NCBI RefSeq assembly: GCF_901709675.1
Contig: NC_051108.1
Location: forward strand, 7,422,631 to 7,486,630
Direction: 5' to 3'
Origin: Syngnathus acus
Lineage: Eukaryota > Chordata > Actinopteri > Syngnathiformes > Syngnathidae
Length of the DNA stretch: 64,000 nt
Positions 51,579 to 62,256 of the stretch are shown in pieces (within the stretch, counting starts at the first letter, position 1; every line of letters starts with the position of its first letter). The translations under genes were made by a program, and so were the position numbers. The notes beneath the pieces were generated by a model. It did no database searches, had not been told where the DNA came from, and worked only from the letters and a program-made list of their open reading frames with translations.

Positions 51579-52526
51579 CAAGGGCGACGAGACTCAATAC
51601 AGGTTGGAGGTTGACCTTCTGACCACGTGGTGCAAGGACAACAACCTCCTGCTGAACGTCAACAAGACCAAGGAGATTGTTGTTGACTTCCGGAAGGGTC
51701 ACACCCAACACCTGCCGCTGACCATCGACGGTGCTGTGGTGGAGAGAGTGAGCAGCACCAGGTTCCTGGGGGTGCACATCAGTGAGGATCTCTCCTGGTC
51801 CACCAACACCGCATCACTGGCGAAGAAGGCCCAGCGCCGCCTGTACTTCCTGCGGAAACTCAGGCGAGCGTGTGCTCCTCCGGCCGTCATGACTACATTT
51901 TACCGTGGCACCATTGAGAGCGTCCTCTCCAGTTGTATTGCTGTTTGGGGTGGTAGCTGCACTGACTACAACATGAAGGCCCTCCAGCGCATAGTGATCA
52001 CGGCTGGTAAGATTATTGGTGCTTCACTCCCCTCCTTGAAGGACATTTACGCCTCCCATCTCACCCGCAAGGCGACCACGATTGTGAGTGATGTGAGTCA
52101 CCCCGCTCACTCTTTGTTCGATCTTCTGCCCTCTGGGAAGAGGTACAGGAGCCTGCGCTCCCGCACCACCAGACTCACCAACAGCTTCATACTCCAGGCT
52201 GTTAGGATCCTGAACTCTCTCCCCCCTTCTGTGTAGCGTCCTGTACTTTTGCGCTATATTCTGACTGTCTGCTGTATGCACACTTGCTCCGTTTTGCTCC
52301 TCTTATTTATTGTGTTATTTGTTTATTTATTATTTATTCATCACTCTTATTATTCATTGTTTGTGCCTTCTTGTTTTTATTTTGTGTTGTTTGCTTGTAT
52401 GTATGTCGTGTACTATGTCTTGTCACCGTGGGATAGTGGTAACGTAATTTCGATTTCTTTGTGTGTCTTGGCATGTGAAGAGATTGACAATAAAGCAGAC
52501 TTTGACTTTAAAAAAAAAAAAAAAAA
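51526..52526 (+). mobile_element. L2-like LINE 3' half (copy E) with poly(A)
   Basis: Plus-strand RT C-terminal half: ADDTTLVGLITKGDETQ, DFRKGHTQHLPLTIDG, RFLGVHISEDLSWS, LLPSGKRYRSL and a stop at about 52236. Then a 3' UTR ending GACTTTGACTTT and a poly(A) of about 15. The 5' edge is a 20-bp inverted repeat at 51526-51578. Truncated and lacking endonuclease. Confidence 0.87.
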
Positions 52527-52528
52527 GT

Positions 52529-54749
52529 CAAAGCGGAGAGCTGCCGGAGGTGCCCTCGATTGTCCTGGCAGTGTCTTCGAGGAGGGTAAGCTGCAGTTCC
52601 CTCATCCTGAATTGGTCCACGAGAATCCAGATAGCCGCTGTCAGCTTGGGTGTCACCTAACCACCTCCCCAGCCGGGGAGGGGTGGGGGGAGGGGGGATG
52701 GGGAGAGGGAGCGAAAACAAACTCCAGCCGAATTGGCCACTACAGGTTAATTAAAGGCCATATCATAGAAATGTGTCTTTAAACGTTTCTTAAATGTTTC
52801 TACTGAGGTAGCAGTTCTAATATCCATTGGTAGGGCATTCCAAAGCTCTGGAGCCCGAATAGAAAATGCTCTAGCCTGCAGACATTTTCTTGGCCTTCGG
52901 TGTCACTAAAAGACTAGCGTTTTGCGAACGAAGGTTACGAGACAGAACATAACGAACAACTAGGTCGACGAGATATGAAGGCGCTAAGCCATGCAATGAT
53001 TTATAGGTTAATAGAAGAACCTTGAAGTCAAATCTTAAATGGACCGGGAGCCAATGTAAGTTGGCTAATATTGGGGTAATGTGATCACATTTTCTTGTCC
53101 GTGAGAGCAGCCTTGCAGCAGCATTTTGTACTAACTGTAGACCAGAGAATAATGCGCTACAGTAGTCCAGGCACGACGTGATAAACGCATGTATAACAGT
53201 TTCCGCGTCACCGGTCGAGAGGATCGGACGAATCTTAGCAATATTACGAAGGTGAAAAAACGCAATTCTGGTTATATTCTTAATGTGCTTTTGAAAGGAA
53301 AGCGTTTGGTCAAATATTACCCCGAGATTAGTTACAGTATCGCGCTGAGTGATAGTACGGTTATCTATAGTTATAGTGGTTTCCCAATTATCAACATCTC
53401 AGTTTTATCTGGGTTAAGATGAAGGAAGTTGAGAGACATCCATTGCTTGATCTTCGCAAGGAACGCCTCAAGATTACAACAGTCCCGCGGATCTGTCATC
53501 GATAACAGCATATATAATTGGGTGTCATCCGCGTAACATTGAAAACTAATATTATATTTACGTATTATGTCCCCAAGCGAAATCATATAAATATTAAATA
53601 GAATTGGTCCAAGTACCGATCCATGTGGGACACCACACGTAACATTATAGAGCTCAGAGGACGTATTGCCATGGACCACTCGGTGCGTCCTGTCTGATAG
53701 ATAGGAATAGAACCAGCCTAGTGCTGACCCTGAAATACCAACACAACTTTCAAGACGCTCTAATAAAATATCGAAGTCGACAGTGTCGAAGGCAGCACTA
53801 AGATCGAGTAGTAACAATACCGATGAAGTGTTTGAATCCATAGCTATGAGGAGATCATTAGTCACTTTAGCAAGTGCTGTCTCAGTGGAATGATTATCTC
53901 TAAAACCAGACTGAAAAGATTCATATTGATTATTGTAATCAATAAGCTGCAGTGCTACTACTTTTTCAAGAAGTTTTGCTACGAATGGGAGGTTTGAAAC
54001 TGGCCTATAATTACTGAGACAGTCCGGGTCAAGATTTGGTCCTTTAAGTAGCGGTTTAATGATAGCGGTTTTAAAGACTGTTGGCACTATCCCAGAGGAG
54101 ACAGATTTATTATGTATATTTAAGACGGACGGTCCTAAAATTTGAAATAATTCTTTAAATAGTTTGGCGAGAAGCGGGTCGAGTAAACATGTTTGTTTAG
54201 CCGCACTAACCAATTGTGTAAGTCTTTCAAGGGACACGCTTTTAAAATTTGAGAGGGTTATTGCATGATCGTCAGCGCCGGTAATCGGCGGTCTCGACTG
54301 AGCAATTGGAATGGACATCTTGATCTCATCCCTAATGGATTCAATCTTTTGAGCAAAAAATTTCATGAACTCGTCAGCTGAGTGGAAGGAGCTATCGGGG
54401 GTCGGTTGGCGTAGTGTTAGCTTTGCCACTGTATCAAAGAGGCATTTAGGATTGTTTCTATTGAGATTAATGACTTGCGAAAAATAACGAGTTTTTGCTA
54501 AGATAAGCGCATCTTTATATTTCAGGAGGCTGTCACGCCATGCCTGATGGAAAACCTCAAGTTTGGTTAAACGCCATTTGCGCTCATGCTTTCTACATAA
54601 TTGCTTAAGTGTACGTGTTTCATCTGTGAACCACGGAGTAGGCAATCTACGACGAGTTTTCAGACATAGCGGCGCCACAGAGTCGATGGCATTTAACAAT
54701 GTCGCATTGAATTCATTTGTAAGATCAGCAATACAGCCGATATGTTCAA
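52529..54749 (-). mobile_element. Host LINE-A, RT and 3' part (fragment 1 of 4)
   Basis: Minus-strand L2/CR1-type LINE. The long frame 53371-54756 covers the segment after the endonuclease and most of the RT: FDTVDFDILLERL, GVPHGSVLGPILFNIYM, CYADDTQLYMLL and MSLNFLHLNPDKTEML. The remaining RT and C-terminus follow in other frames to about 52790. Its 5' part continues in the fragments at 55929-56062, 60466-60629 and 63026-64000, so this LINE hosts the whole insertion complex. Confidence 0.87.
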
Positions 54750-54756
54750 GATTCAA
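53371..54756 (-). pseudogene. LINE-A reverse transcriptase ORF (interrupted)
   Basis: 461 codons without a stop, from the linker (NLEHIGCIADLTNEFNATLL) through YADD (CYADDTQLY) to PDKTEMLIIGKP. The true upstream part is cut off by inserted elements, so the protein cannot be made as a unit. Confidence 0.88.
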
Positions 54757-55928
54757 GAGTTTTTATTCGCCATGTTTGAGCGTGCTAAACAAGGAATTTG
54801 ACTTCGGTACATCACAGCCTCTGTTCAACATTTAGGTGACGAACAACACTCAGGACATGTGAGAAATGACAAATATTCTCAAACATCCCCTGATCTTAAA
54901 CTCCCAGGAGGGCAAGGAAAAACTCAAAACTCCAGCTAGGGGAAATGAGAAACCTTGAGAAGAGACCACAGATGGGAGGGTCCCTCTTCCAGGATGACCA
55001 GGCTGCAATGGATGCAGAGAGGACACATTGTACAAACAGTGTAGACAATTCAAAAAAGGTGTGGAGAGCAGGATGTTATTGCACAATAATGACTCTGAGA
55101 GTCTAAGAGTGGTGCGAGTTCATCAGAGCAACAGCCTGGAGGAAGAAGCTGTCTCTGTGTCTGCTGGTTTTGGCGTACAGAGCTCTATAACGCCGTCCAG
55201 AGGGGAGTAGTTCAAACAGACTGCAACCTGGGTGAGAAGGGTCTGTAGTGATGTTCCTTGCACGTTTCCTGGACAGGTCCAAGTCTTGGATAGATGGGAG
55301 GTTGATTCCAATTATCTTTTCTGCAGTCCTGATTGTCCGTTGCAGTCTGTGCTTGTCTTGTTTGAAGGCCGATCCAAACCAGACAGTGATGGAGGTGCAG
55401 AGGACAGACTGGATGATGGCAGTGTAGAAGGTCTTCAGCAGCTCCTGCAGCAGGTTGAACTTCTTGAGCTGTCTCAGGAAGTACAGCCTCAGCTGGGCCT
55501 TCTTCCAGACAGAGTCTATGTGGCCGGTCCATTTCAGGTCCCGAGAGATTGTGGTTCCCAGGAACTTGAAGGTGTCTGTGGAGAGAATAGTATTACTGCG
55601 GATAGTGAGGGGTGAAAGTGGTGAAGGGTCTCGCCTGAAGTCCACTGTCATCTCCACGGTCTTGAGCGGGTTCAGCTCCAGGTGGTTTTGGCTGCACCAG
55701 TGGACCAGCCGCTCCACCTCCCGTCTGTACACAGTCTCATCACCGTCCTGGATCAGTCCGATGAGAGTGGTGTCGTCTGCATACTTCAGGAGCTTCACAG
55801 GAGAGTCACCTGAGGAGAAATCGTTGGTGTAGAGAGAGAAGAGCAGTGGGGAGAGGACACACCCCTGAGGGGCGCCAGTATTGGTGGTCCGGGTGTCAGA
55901 TGTGATGCTCCCCAGCCTCACACGCTGC
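54750..55928 (-). mobile_element. L2-like LINE copy D inserted in LINE-A
   Basis: 5'-truncated minus-strand copy of the same family as 35653-37694, with 3' end TTGAATC repeats at 54750. The frame 55103-55921 runs from [20 protein letters not shown] through [11 protein letters not shown] to [20 protein letters not shown] and a natural stop, so the RT C-terminal half is uninterrupted here. Confidence 0.88.
55103..55921 (-). pseudogene. L2-like RT C-terminal half (copy D)
   Basis: 272 codons, no internal stop. Lacks the N-terminal RT and the endonuclease because of 5' truncation. Confidence 0.87.
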
Positions 55929-56062
55929 GGGAAATATGGCAGTTGCCGGCAACAGTAACTCAGATAGCGCAGTTGCAGTCATGGAGTTAATATTACGGCT
56001 GCTATAATTCTGATTGCTCTCTTGTCTTTGACAAAGAACTAAAATTTCAAATTTATTAAGTA
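55929..56062 (-). mobile_element. Host LINE-A fragment 2 of 4
   Basis: Short remnant between two insertions. Reading on the minus strand it continues the endonuclease end (LINLKF) and contains SMTATALSELLLPATAIFP, which fits the linker between endonuclease and RT in this LINE type. Confidence 0.65.
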
Positions 56063-56440
56063 CCGTATTTTTCGGACTATAAATCGCGGGTTTTTTTCAT
56101 AGTTTGGGAGGGGCGACTTATACTGAGGAGCGACTTATGTGAATTCTTTCACAATTTTTCAAAATTAAAAAAACAAACAAAACCAAAACAAAAGTGAAAG
56201 CGCGATAAACGAACCGCGATGTAGCAAGGGATTACTGTAATTTGAACTTCAAGTGACGTCAGCGGAGCGGCGGGTGTTTACATAAAGGACAAAGATTCGA
56301 TCACGGGATGACAAAGATGACAAAGGGCTCCACGTACTACCGGCATCATTAGCGGCTTTGTTTGTAAGTGACACGGAGGACGAAGAGTTAAAAGGATTTA
56401 ATGATTTGGAGTGACACAGAAGGTTTGAAAAACTAATATG

Positions 56441-56800
56441 GCTTTTAGGCACGCCCGGTCCTACTCTACGGAGCTCTCTTTCACCTCCGTGGATGGAAGT
56501 CGGGGGCCGGCGCTTGGCCGGGTGGCTGTCCGGGGACGGTGGATGGGGCTCGGACATGGCTTTTACGCACGTCCGGTCCTACTCTACGGAGCTCTCTTTC
56601 ACCTCCGTGGATGGAAGTCAGGGGCCGGCGCTCAGCCGGGTGGCTGTCCGGGGACGGTGGATGGGGCTCGGACATGGCTTTTACGCACGCCCGGTCCTAT
56701 TCTATCGAGCTCTCTTCCACCTCCGTGGCTGGAAGTGCCACCTCCGGGGATGGAAGTCCACGCCGCCACACGCCTGGAAGTTGACGCCGGTGCTTGGGGC
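56441..56800. repeat. 118-bp GC-rich tandem, about 3 copies
   Basis: GGCTTTTA recurs near 56440, 56558 and 56676 (spacing 118). Units contain CGGAGCTCTCTTTCACCTCC and TGGCTGTCCGGGGACGGTGG. Confidence 0.9.
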
Positions 56801-57362
56801 CGTGTGGCGGTGAACTATTTATGTTATAGTTATTTGATATATTTTATTTCGTGTAGCAACTTGTATATGGTTTTATCGTTACAGTTCAGTAGTTGTTGGC
56901 TCGTTGAGCTCTTGTTTTGTTAAATAAAGAGCCTTTTACCAAACGCACGTCTTTCCTTGGACTTTGTTAAAGCTACAATATAGTTATATACTAGATCTGT
57001 GGAATAACGACGAGGCTGACGTCAGGGCGCACGCGCGGCGTTGTTGACAAAGGACGAGGAATTTGATCGATGGATTTAATGATTTGGAGTGACACAGATG
57101 GTTTGATATTATTATTCCTTATTTAATAGTTATTTGCTATATATAGTGCCTTGCGAAAGTATTCGGCCCCCTTGAACCTTTCAACATTTCGCCACATTTC
57201 AGGCTTCAAACATAAAGATATAAAATTTTAATTTTTTGTCAAGAATCAACAACAAGTGGGACACAATCGTGAAGTGGAACGAAATTTATTGGATAATTTA
57301 AACTTTTTTAACAAATAAAAAACTGAAAAGTGGGGCGTGCAATATTATTCGGCCCCCTTGCG

Positions 57363-58106
57363 CTAATACTTTGTAGCGCCACCTTTTGCTGCAATTACAG
57401 CTGCAAGTCGCTTGGGGTATGTCTCTATCAGTTTTGCACATCGAGAGACTGGAATTCTTGCCCATTCTTCCTTGCAAAACAGCTCGAGCTCAGTGAGGTT
57501 GGAAGGAGAGCGTTTGTGAACAGCAGTCTTCAGCTCTTTCCACAGATTCTCGATTGGATTCAGGTCTGGACTTTGACTTGGCCATTCTAACACCTGGATA
57601 CGTCTATTTGTGAACCATTCCATTGTAGATTTGGCTTTATGTTTTGGATCATTGTCCTGTTGGAAGATAAATCTCCGTCCCAGTCTCAGGTCTCTTTCAG
57701 ACTCCAACAGGTTTTCTTCCAGAATGGTCCTGTATTTGGCTCCATCCATCTTCCCATCAATTCTAGCCATCTTCCCTGTCCCTGCTGAAGAAAAGCAGGC
57801 CCAAACCATGATGCTGCCACCCCCATGTTTGACAGTGGGGATGGTGTGTTCAGGGTGATGAGCTGTGTTGCTTTTACGCCAAACATATCGTTTTGCATTG
57901 TGGCCAAAAAGTTCGATTTTGGTGTCATCTGACCAAAGCACCTTCTTCCACATGTTTGGTGTGTCTCCCAGGTGGCTTGTGGCAAACTTTAAACGAGACT
58001 TTTTATGGATATCTTTGAGAAATGGCTTTCTTCTTGCCACTCTTCCATAAAGGCCAGATTTGTGCAGTGCACGACTGATTGTTGTCCTATGGACAGACTC
58101 TCCCAC
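57363..58106 (-). pseudogene. Tc1 transposase, catalytic part
   Basis: 247 codons beginning near GESVHRTTISRALHKSG. Contains all three catalytic residues of the DD34E triad: the Asp in LWSDDTKIELFG, the Asp in QQDNDPKH and the Glu in [11 protein letters not shown]. Separated from the N-terminal part by a single frameshift near 58100-58115. Confidence 0.92.
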
Positions 58107-58372
58107 CTCAGCTGCAGTTCATCCAGAATGATCATGGGCCTCTTGGCTGCATCTCTGATCAGTCTTCTCCTTGTTTGAGATGAAAGTTTGGAGGGACGGC
58201 CGGGTCTTGGTAGATTTGCAGTGGTCTGATACTCCTTCCATTTCAATATAATTGCTTGTACAGTGCTCCTTGAGATGTTTAAAGCTTGGGAAATCTTTTT
58301 GTATCCAAATCCGGCTTTAAACTTCTCCACAACAGTATCTCGGACCTGCCTGGTGTGTTCCTTTGTCTTCAT
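57989..58372 (-). pseudogene. Tc1 transposase, N-terminal DNA-binding part
   Basis: Starts MKTKEHTRQVRDTVVEKFKA; contains a helix-turn-helix (GYKKISQALNISRSTVQAII) and the GRPSKLSSQTRRRL segment between the two paired-like domains. After about residue 88 the frame is shifted and the last residues are not native. Confidence 0.9.
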
Positions 58373-58612
58373 GGTTCTCTCTGCGCTTTAAACAGAACCC
58401 TGAGACTATCAAAGAGCAGGTGCATTTATACGGAGACTTGATTACACACAGGTGCATTCTATTTATCATCATCAGTCATTTAGGACAACATTGGATCATT
58501 CAAAGATCCTCACTGAACCTCTGGAGTGAGTTTGCTGCACTGAAAGTAAAGGGGCCGAATAATATTGCACGCCCCACTTTTCAGTTTTTTATTTGTTAAA
58601 AAAGTTTAAATT

Positions 58613-58857
58613 CCATCCATCCATTTTCTGAACCGCTTAGTCCCCACAGGGGTCGCGGGTGTGTTGGAGCCTATCCCAGCCGTCATCGGGCAGTAGGCGG
58701 GGGACACCCTGAACCGGTTGCCAGCCAATCGCAGGGCACACAGAGACAAACAACCATTTGCACTCGCACTCACACCTAGGGACAAGTTGGAGTCTTCAAT
58801 CGGCCTATCAAGCATGTTTTTGGGACGTGGGAGGAAACCGGAGTGCCCGGAGAAAAC
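58613..58857 (-). mobile_element. 5'-truncated V-SINE-like SINE
   Basis: (CATC)n tail followed by the SINE body, ending at CCCGGAGAAAAC, so the tRNA-like head is missing. Inserted in the Tc1 right terminal repeat. Same family as 10185-10542 and 12446-12810. Confidence 0.87.
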
Positions 58858-59192
58858 TTTATTATCCAATAAATTTCGTTCCACTTCACGATTGTGTCCC
58901 ACTTGTTGTTGATTCTTGACAAAAAATTAAAATTTTATATCTTTATGTTTGAAGCCTGAAATGTGGCGAAATGTTGAAAGGTTCAAGGGGGCCGAATACT
59001 TTTGCAAGGCACTGTAATTTATATATCGTTATATGGGCCTGTGGAATATTTTGAAGTGCAAGCGCCATTAGCGGCGCGCACCTGGCCGACATTGTTGACA
59101 TAAAGGACGATCGATGGATTTAATGATTTATAGTGACACAGATGGTTTGATAATATTATTGCTTATATAATAGTTATTTGATATCCAATTTA

Positions 59193-60054
59193 CCGTGATT
59201 TTCCATGCATAATGCGCAAAATTTAACTAATTTATTGTCCTAAAATCTAGGGTGCGCATTATGCATGGGTACAACAATTTTTGAAAAAAATCTCCCTCGA
59301 AATAAAACTTGAAATCACCTTTCTTCTTGTTTGTTGTCAATCGCGCATCGCATTCAGCCATCCTGCCCAACACACTTAGTCAGTAAAATTCATAATTGAC
59401 GACACATCGTTTGATGCGATGGTGCAATCCTTGATGGTGTGTTATTGTCAAATATTGTTTGTTTTTTAATCTCCATCGCAGACCGGATATCATACGGAGG
59501 CCGCCATGACAGTGTGCGCAGAACGGATGCGCAAGACACGTCAATCGCGCATCGCATTCAGCCATCCTGCCCAACACACTTAGTCAGTAAAATTCATAAT
59601 TGACGACACATCGTTTGATGCGATGGTGCAATCCTTGATGGTGTGTTATTGTCAAATATTGTTTGTTTTTTAATCTCCATCGCAGACCGGATATCATACG
59701 GAGGCCGCCATGACAGTATGCGCAGAACGGATGCGCAAGACACGTCAGCTATATAAAGAGCGAGAGTTCAGTTCTCTACCTATTAGTTTCAATTCACAGT
59801 TTAATTAGCAGTTTCAATCAGCAAATAACAAAATGCGTATTACAGGTAATGTTTTATTTCACAACACTTTGCCTTGTTCCTTTCTTCTCTGCTGTTGTTC
59901 CCAAAGATGATCTTTTTTCTGAAATAATTTTACGTTTACGGACTTAAGTAAGAGCCAAAATTTGGGTGCGTATTATACATTTTTTCCAGCATCGACATGC
60001 CATTTTTAGGGTGCGTATTATGCATGGGGGCGTATTATACATGGAAAATTACGG
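59193..60054. mobile_element. TIR element (family e) with promoter-like interior
   Basis: Left end CCGTGATTTTCCATGCATAA, right end reverse-complement CCGTAATTTTCCATGTATAA, TA on both sides. The word GTGCG(C/T)ATTATGCATGGG occurs at both ends. The interior has a 204-bp direct duplication (59337-59744) and then a TATA box (CTATATAAAG, about 59749) with a downstream ATG and splice donor (about 59832-59846). Nested in element d. Confidence 0.83.
59337..59744. repeat. 204-bp tandem duplication
   Basis: TCAATCGCGCATCGCATTCA begins at 59337 and again at 59541. The copies differ by only about one base (ACAGTGTGCGC versus ACAGTATGCGC), so the duplication is recent. Confidence 0.94.
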
Positions 60055-60465
60055 TATATATCGTTATATGGGCCTGTGGAATATTTTGAAGTGCAACCGC
60101 TGTCAGCGGCGCGCACCCGGCCGGCATTGTTGACATAAAAGACGATCGATGGATTTAATGAATTGGAGTGACACAGATGGTTTTATAAACATGTTATTTA
60201 TGTAATAGTTATTTGAATAACTCTGAATGTTACATCAGGCCCATTCTCAGCTCTTCGTTTGTGTTTATGTCACGTTAGCATACCTATCGTTTAGCCTGTT
60301 GTTGCTCGTTCATGTCTGTTCTTGGTGTTGGATTTTGTCGAATAAATTTCCCCCAAAATGCGACTTATACTCCGGAGCGACTTATATGTTTTTTTTCACG
60401 TTATTGTGCATTTTATGGCTAATGCAACCTATATTCCGGAGCGACTTTTAGTCCGAAAAATACGG

Positions 60466-60629
60466 TAATGATCAGACAAAACAGTAGTGTATGGTAGTAC
60501 TGTTATATTTGAGGTTGCCAATCCTCGGGATAATACCAGATCTAAGGTATTTCCATTCTTATGTGTTGCTGCCTGTACGGCTTGCGTAAAACCAAACGTA
60601 TCAGTTAAAGTCTGAAACGCCGAAGTAAG
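60466..60629 (-). mobile_element. Host LINE-A fragment 3 of 4 (endonuclease C-terminus)
   Basis: Minus-strand frame with TSAFQTLTDTFGFTQAVQAA, NTLDLVLSRGL and the terminal SDHY motif typical of LINE apurinic-like endonucleases. Cut on the left by TIR element d and on the right by the LTR element. Confidence 0.85.
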
Positions 60630-60998
60630 TGTCATGTCTCGTCCCCAGTTTTGTGATGTGTATGGGTTGTCATCGTTTCTGTGTGTCTGTGTGCTCGCCC
60701 CTCCCTTCCTGTGTGCCCTTGATTAGTGTTCACACTCACCTGCCTCTTGTTGCCTGTGTTGTATTTAAGTTCTGTTTATGTGCCACTCGATGTCGGAGCA
60801 TTGTGGACAATGCATGTGTCGCTGTCACGAGGTTGTTTGGTTCCTGTCTTTTGTTTCACGTTTTTGTCGGTCAGTCCTGTTAGTTTTGATGTTAGGTCAC
60901 GTCAGTTTGCCGAGTCTGTCTTTTGAGTTTGCTGCAATAAACCCTGGTCCAAGCTGCACTTGGTCGCCCTGCTACATTACCACACACCATTCGTGACA
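60630..60998 (+). repeat. 5' LTR
   Basis: 369 bp. Contains GTATTTAAG (about 60761), a TATA-like box, and AATAAA (60936-60941). It differs from the 3' LTR by about four or five substitutions and one short indel. Confidence 0.88.
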
Positions 60999-61407
60999 GA
61001 ATGCTCCGACCACTACAGCGACCAGCGCTTGGACCTCCCTCTACCATCAGCTCCCACTGCGACGCCCGATCCACGTCCATCGCCCGAGCAGGTTCCAGCG
61101 CGATCGGCTCCGCTGTCGCCATCGGACTCCGCTGCCGCGATGCCGGACCCGCGGCCGCCATCGGAGTGCCTCCCGGCGTCATCAGACCCGCGGTCGCCAT
61201 CGGGCTCCACCCCAGCGTCGCAGGGCCCTTTGACGTCGCCCGACTCCAAGCCAGCTGCGCCGGACCCGCGATCATCCCTGGCCCCACTCCCACTGCTGCG
61301 GCGCGTGGTGGCTCTTGCTGCTGCCACAGCTCCGCCTTACGAATGCCGCTGATCGCGGTCCGGACTTTCAAATGCCGCCGATTGCGGCGATGACTTTTTT
61401 CTTTGCC

Positions 61408-61970
61408 GCCCGAGTGCGGGTTTGTGTGAATAGCCGTCCGAGTGCGGGTTCGTGTGAGTAGCCGTCCGAGTGCGGGTTTGTGTGAGTAGCCGTCCGAGTG
61501 CGGGTTTGTGTGAGTAGCCGTCCGAGTGCGGGTTTGTGTGAGTAGCCGTCCGAGTGCGGGTTTGTGTGAGTAGCCGTCCGAGTGCGGGTTTGTGTGAGTA
61601 GCCGTCCGAGTGCGGGTTTGTGTGAGTAGCCGCCCGAGTGCGGGTTTGTGTGAGTAGCCGCCCGAGTGCGGGTTTGTGTGAGTAGCCGCCCGAGTGCGGG
61701 TTTGTGTGAGTAGCCGCCCGAGTGCGGGTTTGTGTGAGTAGCCGCCCGAGTGCGGGTTTGTGTGAGTAGCCGCCCGAGTGCGGGTTTGTGTGAGTAGCCG
61801 CCCGAGTGCGGGTTTGTGTGAGTAGCCGCCCGAGTGCGGGTTTGTGTGAGTAGCCGCCCGAGTGCGGGTTTTGTGTGAGTAGCCGCCCGAGTGCGGGTTT
61901 TGTGTGAGTAACCGCCCGAATGCGGGTTTTGTGTGAGTAACCGCCCGAATGCAGTTTTGTGTGAGTAACC
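61408..61970. repeat. 28-bp minisatellite, about 20 units
   Basis: Unit AGTAGCCGCCCGAGTGCGGG plus TTTGTGTG. The first seven or so units have GCCGTCCGAG, later ones GCCGCCCGAG, and the last few add one T (TTTTGTG) or lose bases, so variants are in blocks. On the minus strand all three frames are open. Confidence 0.93.
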
Positions 61971-61989
61971 GCCCGAGCGCGGTTCTGTC

Positions 61990-62250
61990 CCTGAGTTGCC
62001 GCCGTTTGCGGTTCTGTTTCCCCGGGTTGCCGCCGATTGCGGTTCTGTCCCCGAGTCGCCGCCCGAGTGCGGTTCTGTTCCCCAAGTTGCTGCCGATTGC
62101 GCGTCAGGCCCCCAGTGTGTGCCGCGAGTGTGGCCCTGGGCCCCTGAACGCCGCTGAGTGCAGTTCTGTTCCCAAAGTTGCTGCCAATTGCGCGTCAGGC
62201 CCCCAGTGTGTGCCGCGATTGTGGCCCTGGGCCCCTGACCGCCGCCCGCG
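61990..62250. repeat. About 97-bp duplicated segment between the arrays
   Basis: Two copies containing GATTGCGCGTCAGGCCCCCA or AATTGCGCGTCAGGCCCCCA, then GTGTGTGCCGCGA and TGTGGCCCTGGGCCCCTGA. Confidence 0.8.
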
Positions 62251-62256
62251 TGCAGT

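Larger units (their letters stand above)
57144..59014 (-). mobile_element. Tc1-family transposon, near-complete, carrying a truncated SINE
   Basis: Same family as 9268-10604, with the full transposase region. Right end is the reverse complement of CAGTGCCTTGCAAAAGTATT; the left end starts TAGTGCC (C to T at the tip). Flanked by TA. Long inverted terminal repeats surround a minus-strand transposase split by one frameshift. A 245-bp SINE piece (58613-58857) interrupts the right terminal repeat. Confidence 0.93.
56063..60465. mobile_element. 4.4-kb TIR element (family d) carrying two further transposons
   Basis: Left end CCGTATTTTTCGGACTATAA, right end reverse-complement CCGTATTTTTCGGACTAAAA, with TA at 56061-56062 and 60466-60467. 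Subterminal words CGACTTATACT and TCCGGAGCGACTTATA are repeated at the ends. The interior holds a 118-bp GC-rich tandem, about four diverged copies of a module with GATTTAATGATTTGGAGTGA, a Tc1 (57144-59014) and TIR element e (59193-60054). No transposase of its own is seen. It sits in LINE-A. Confidence 0.83.
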
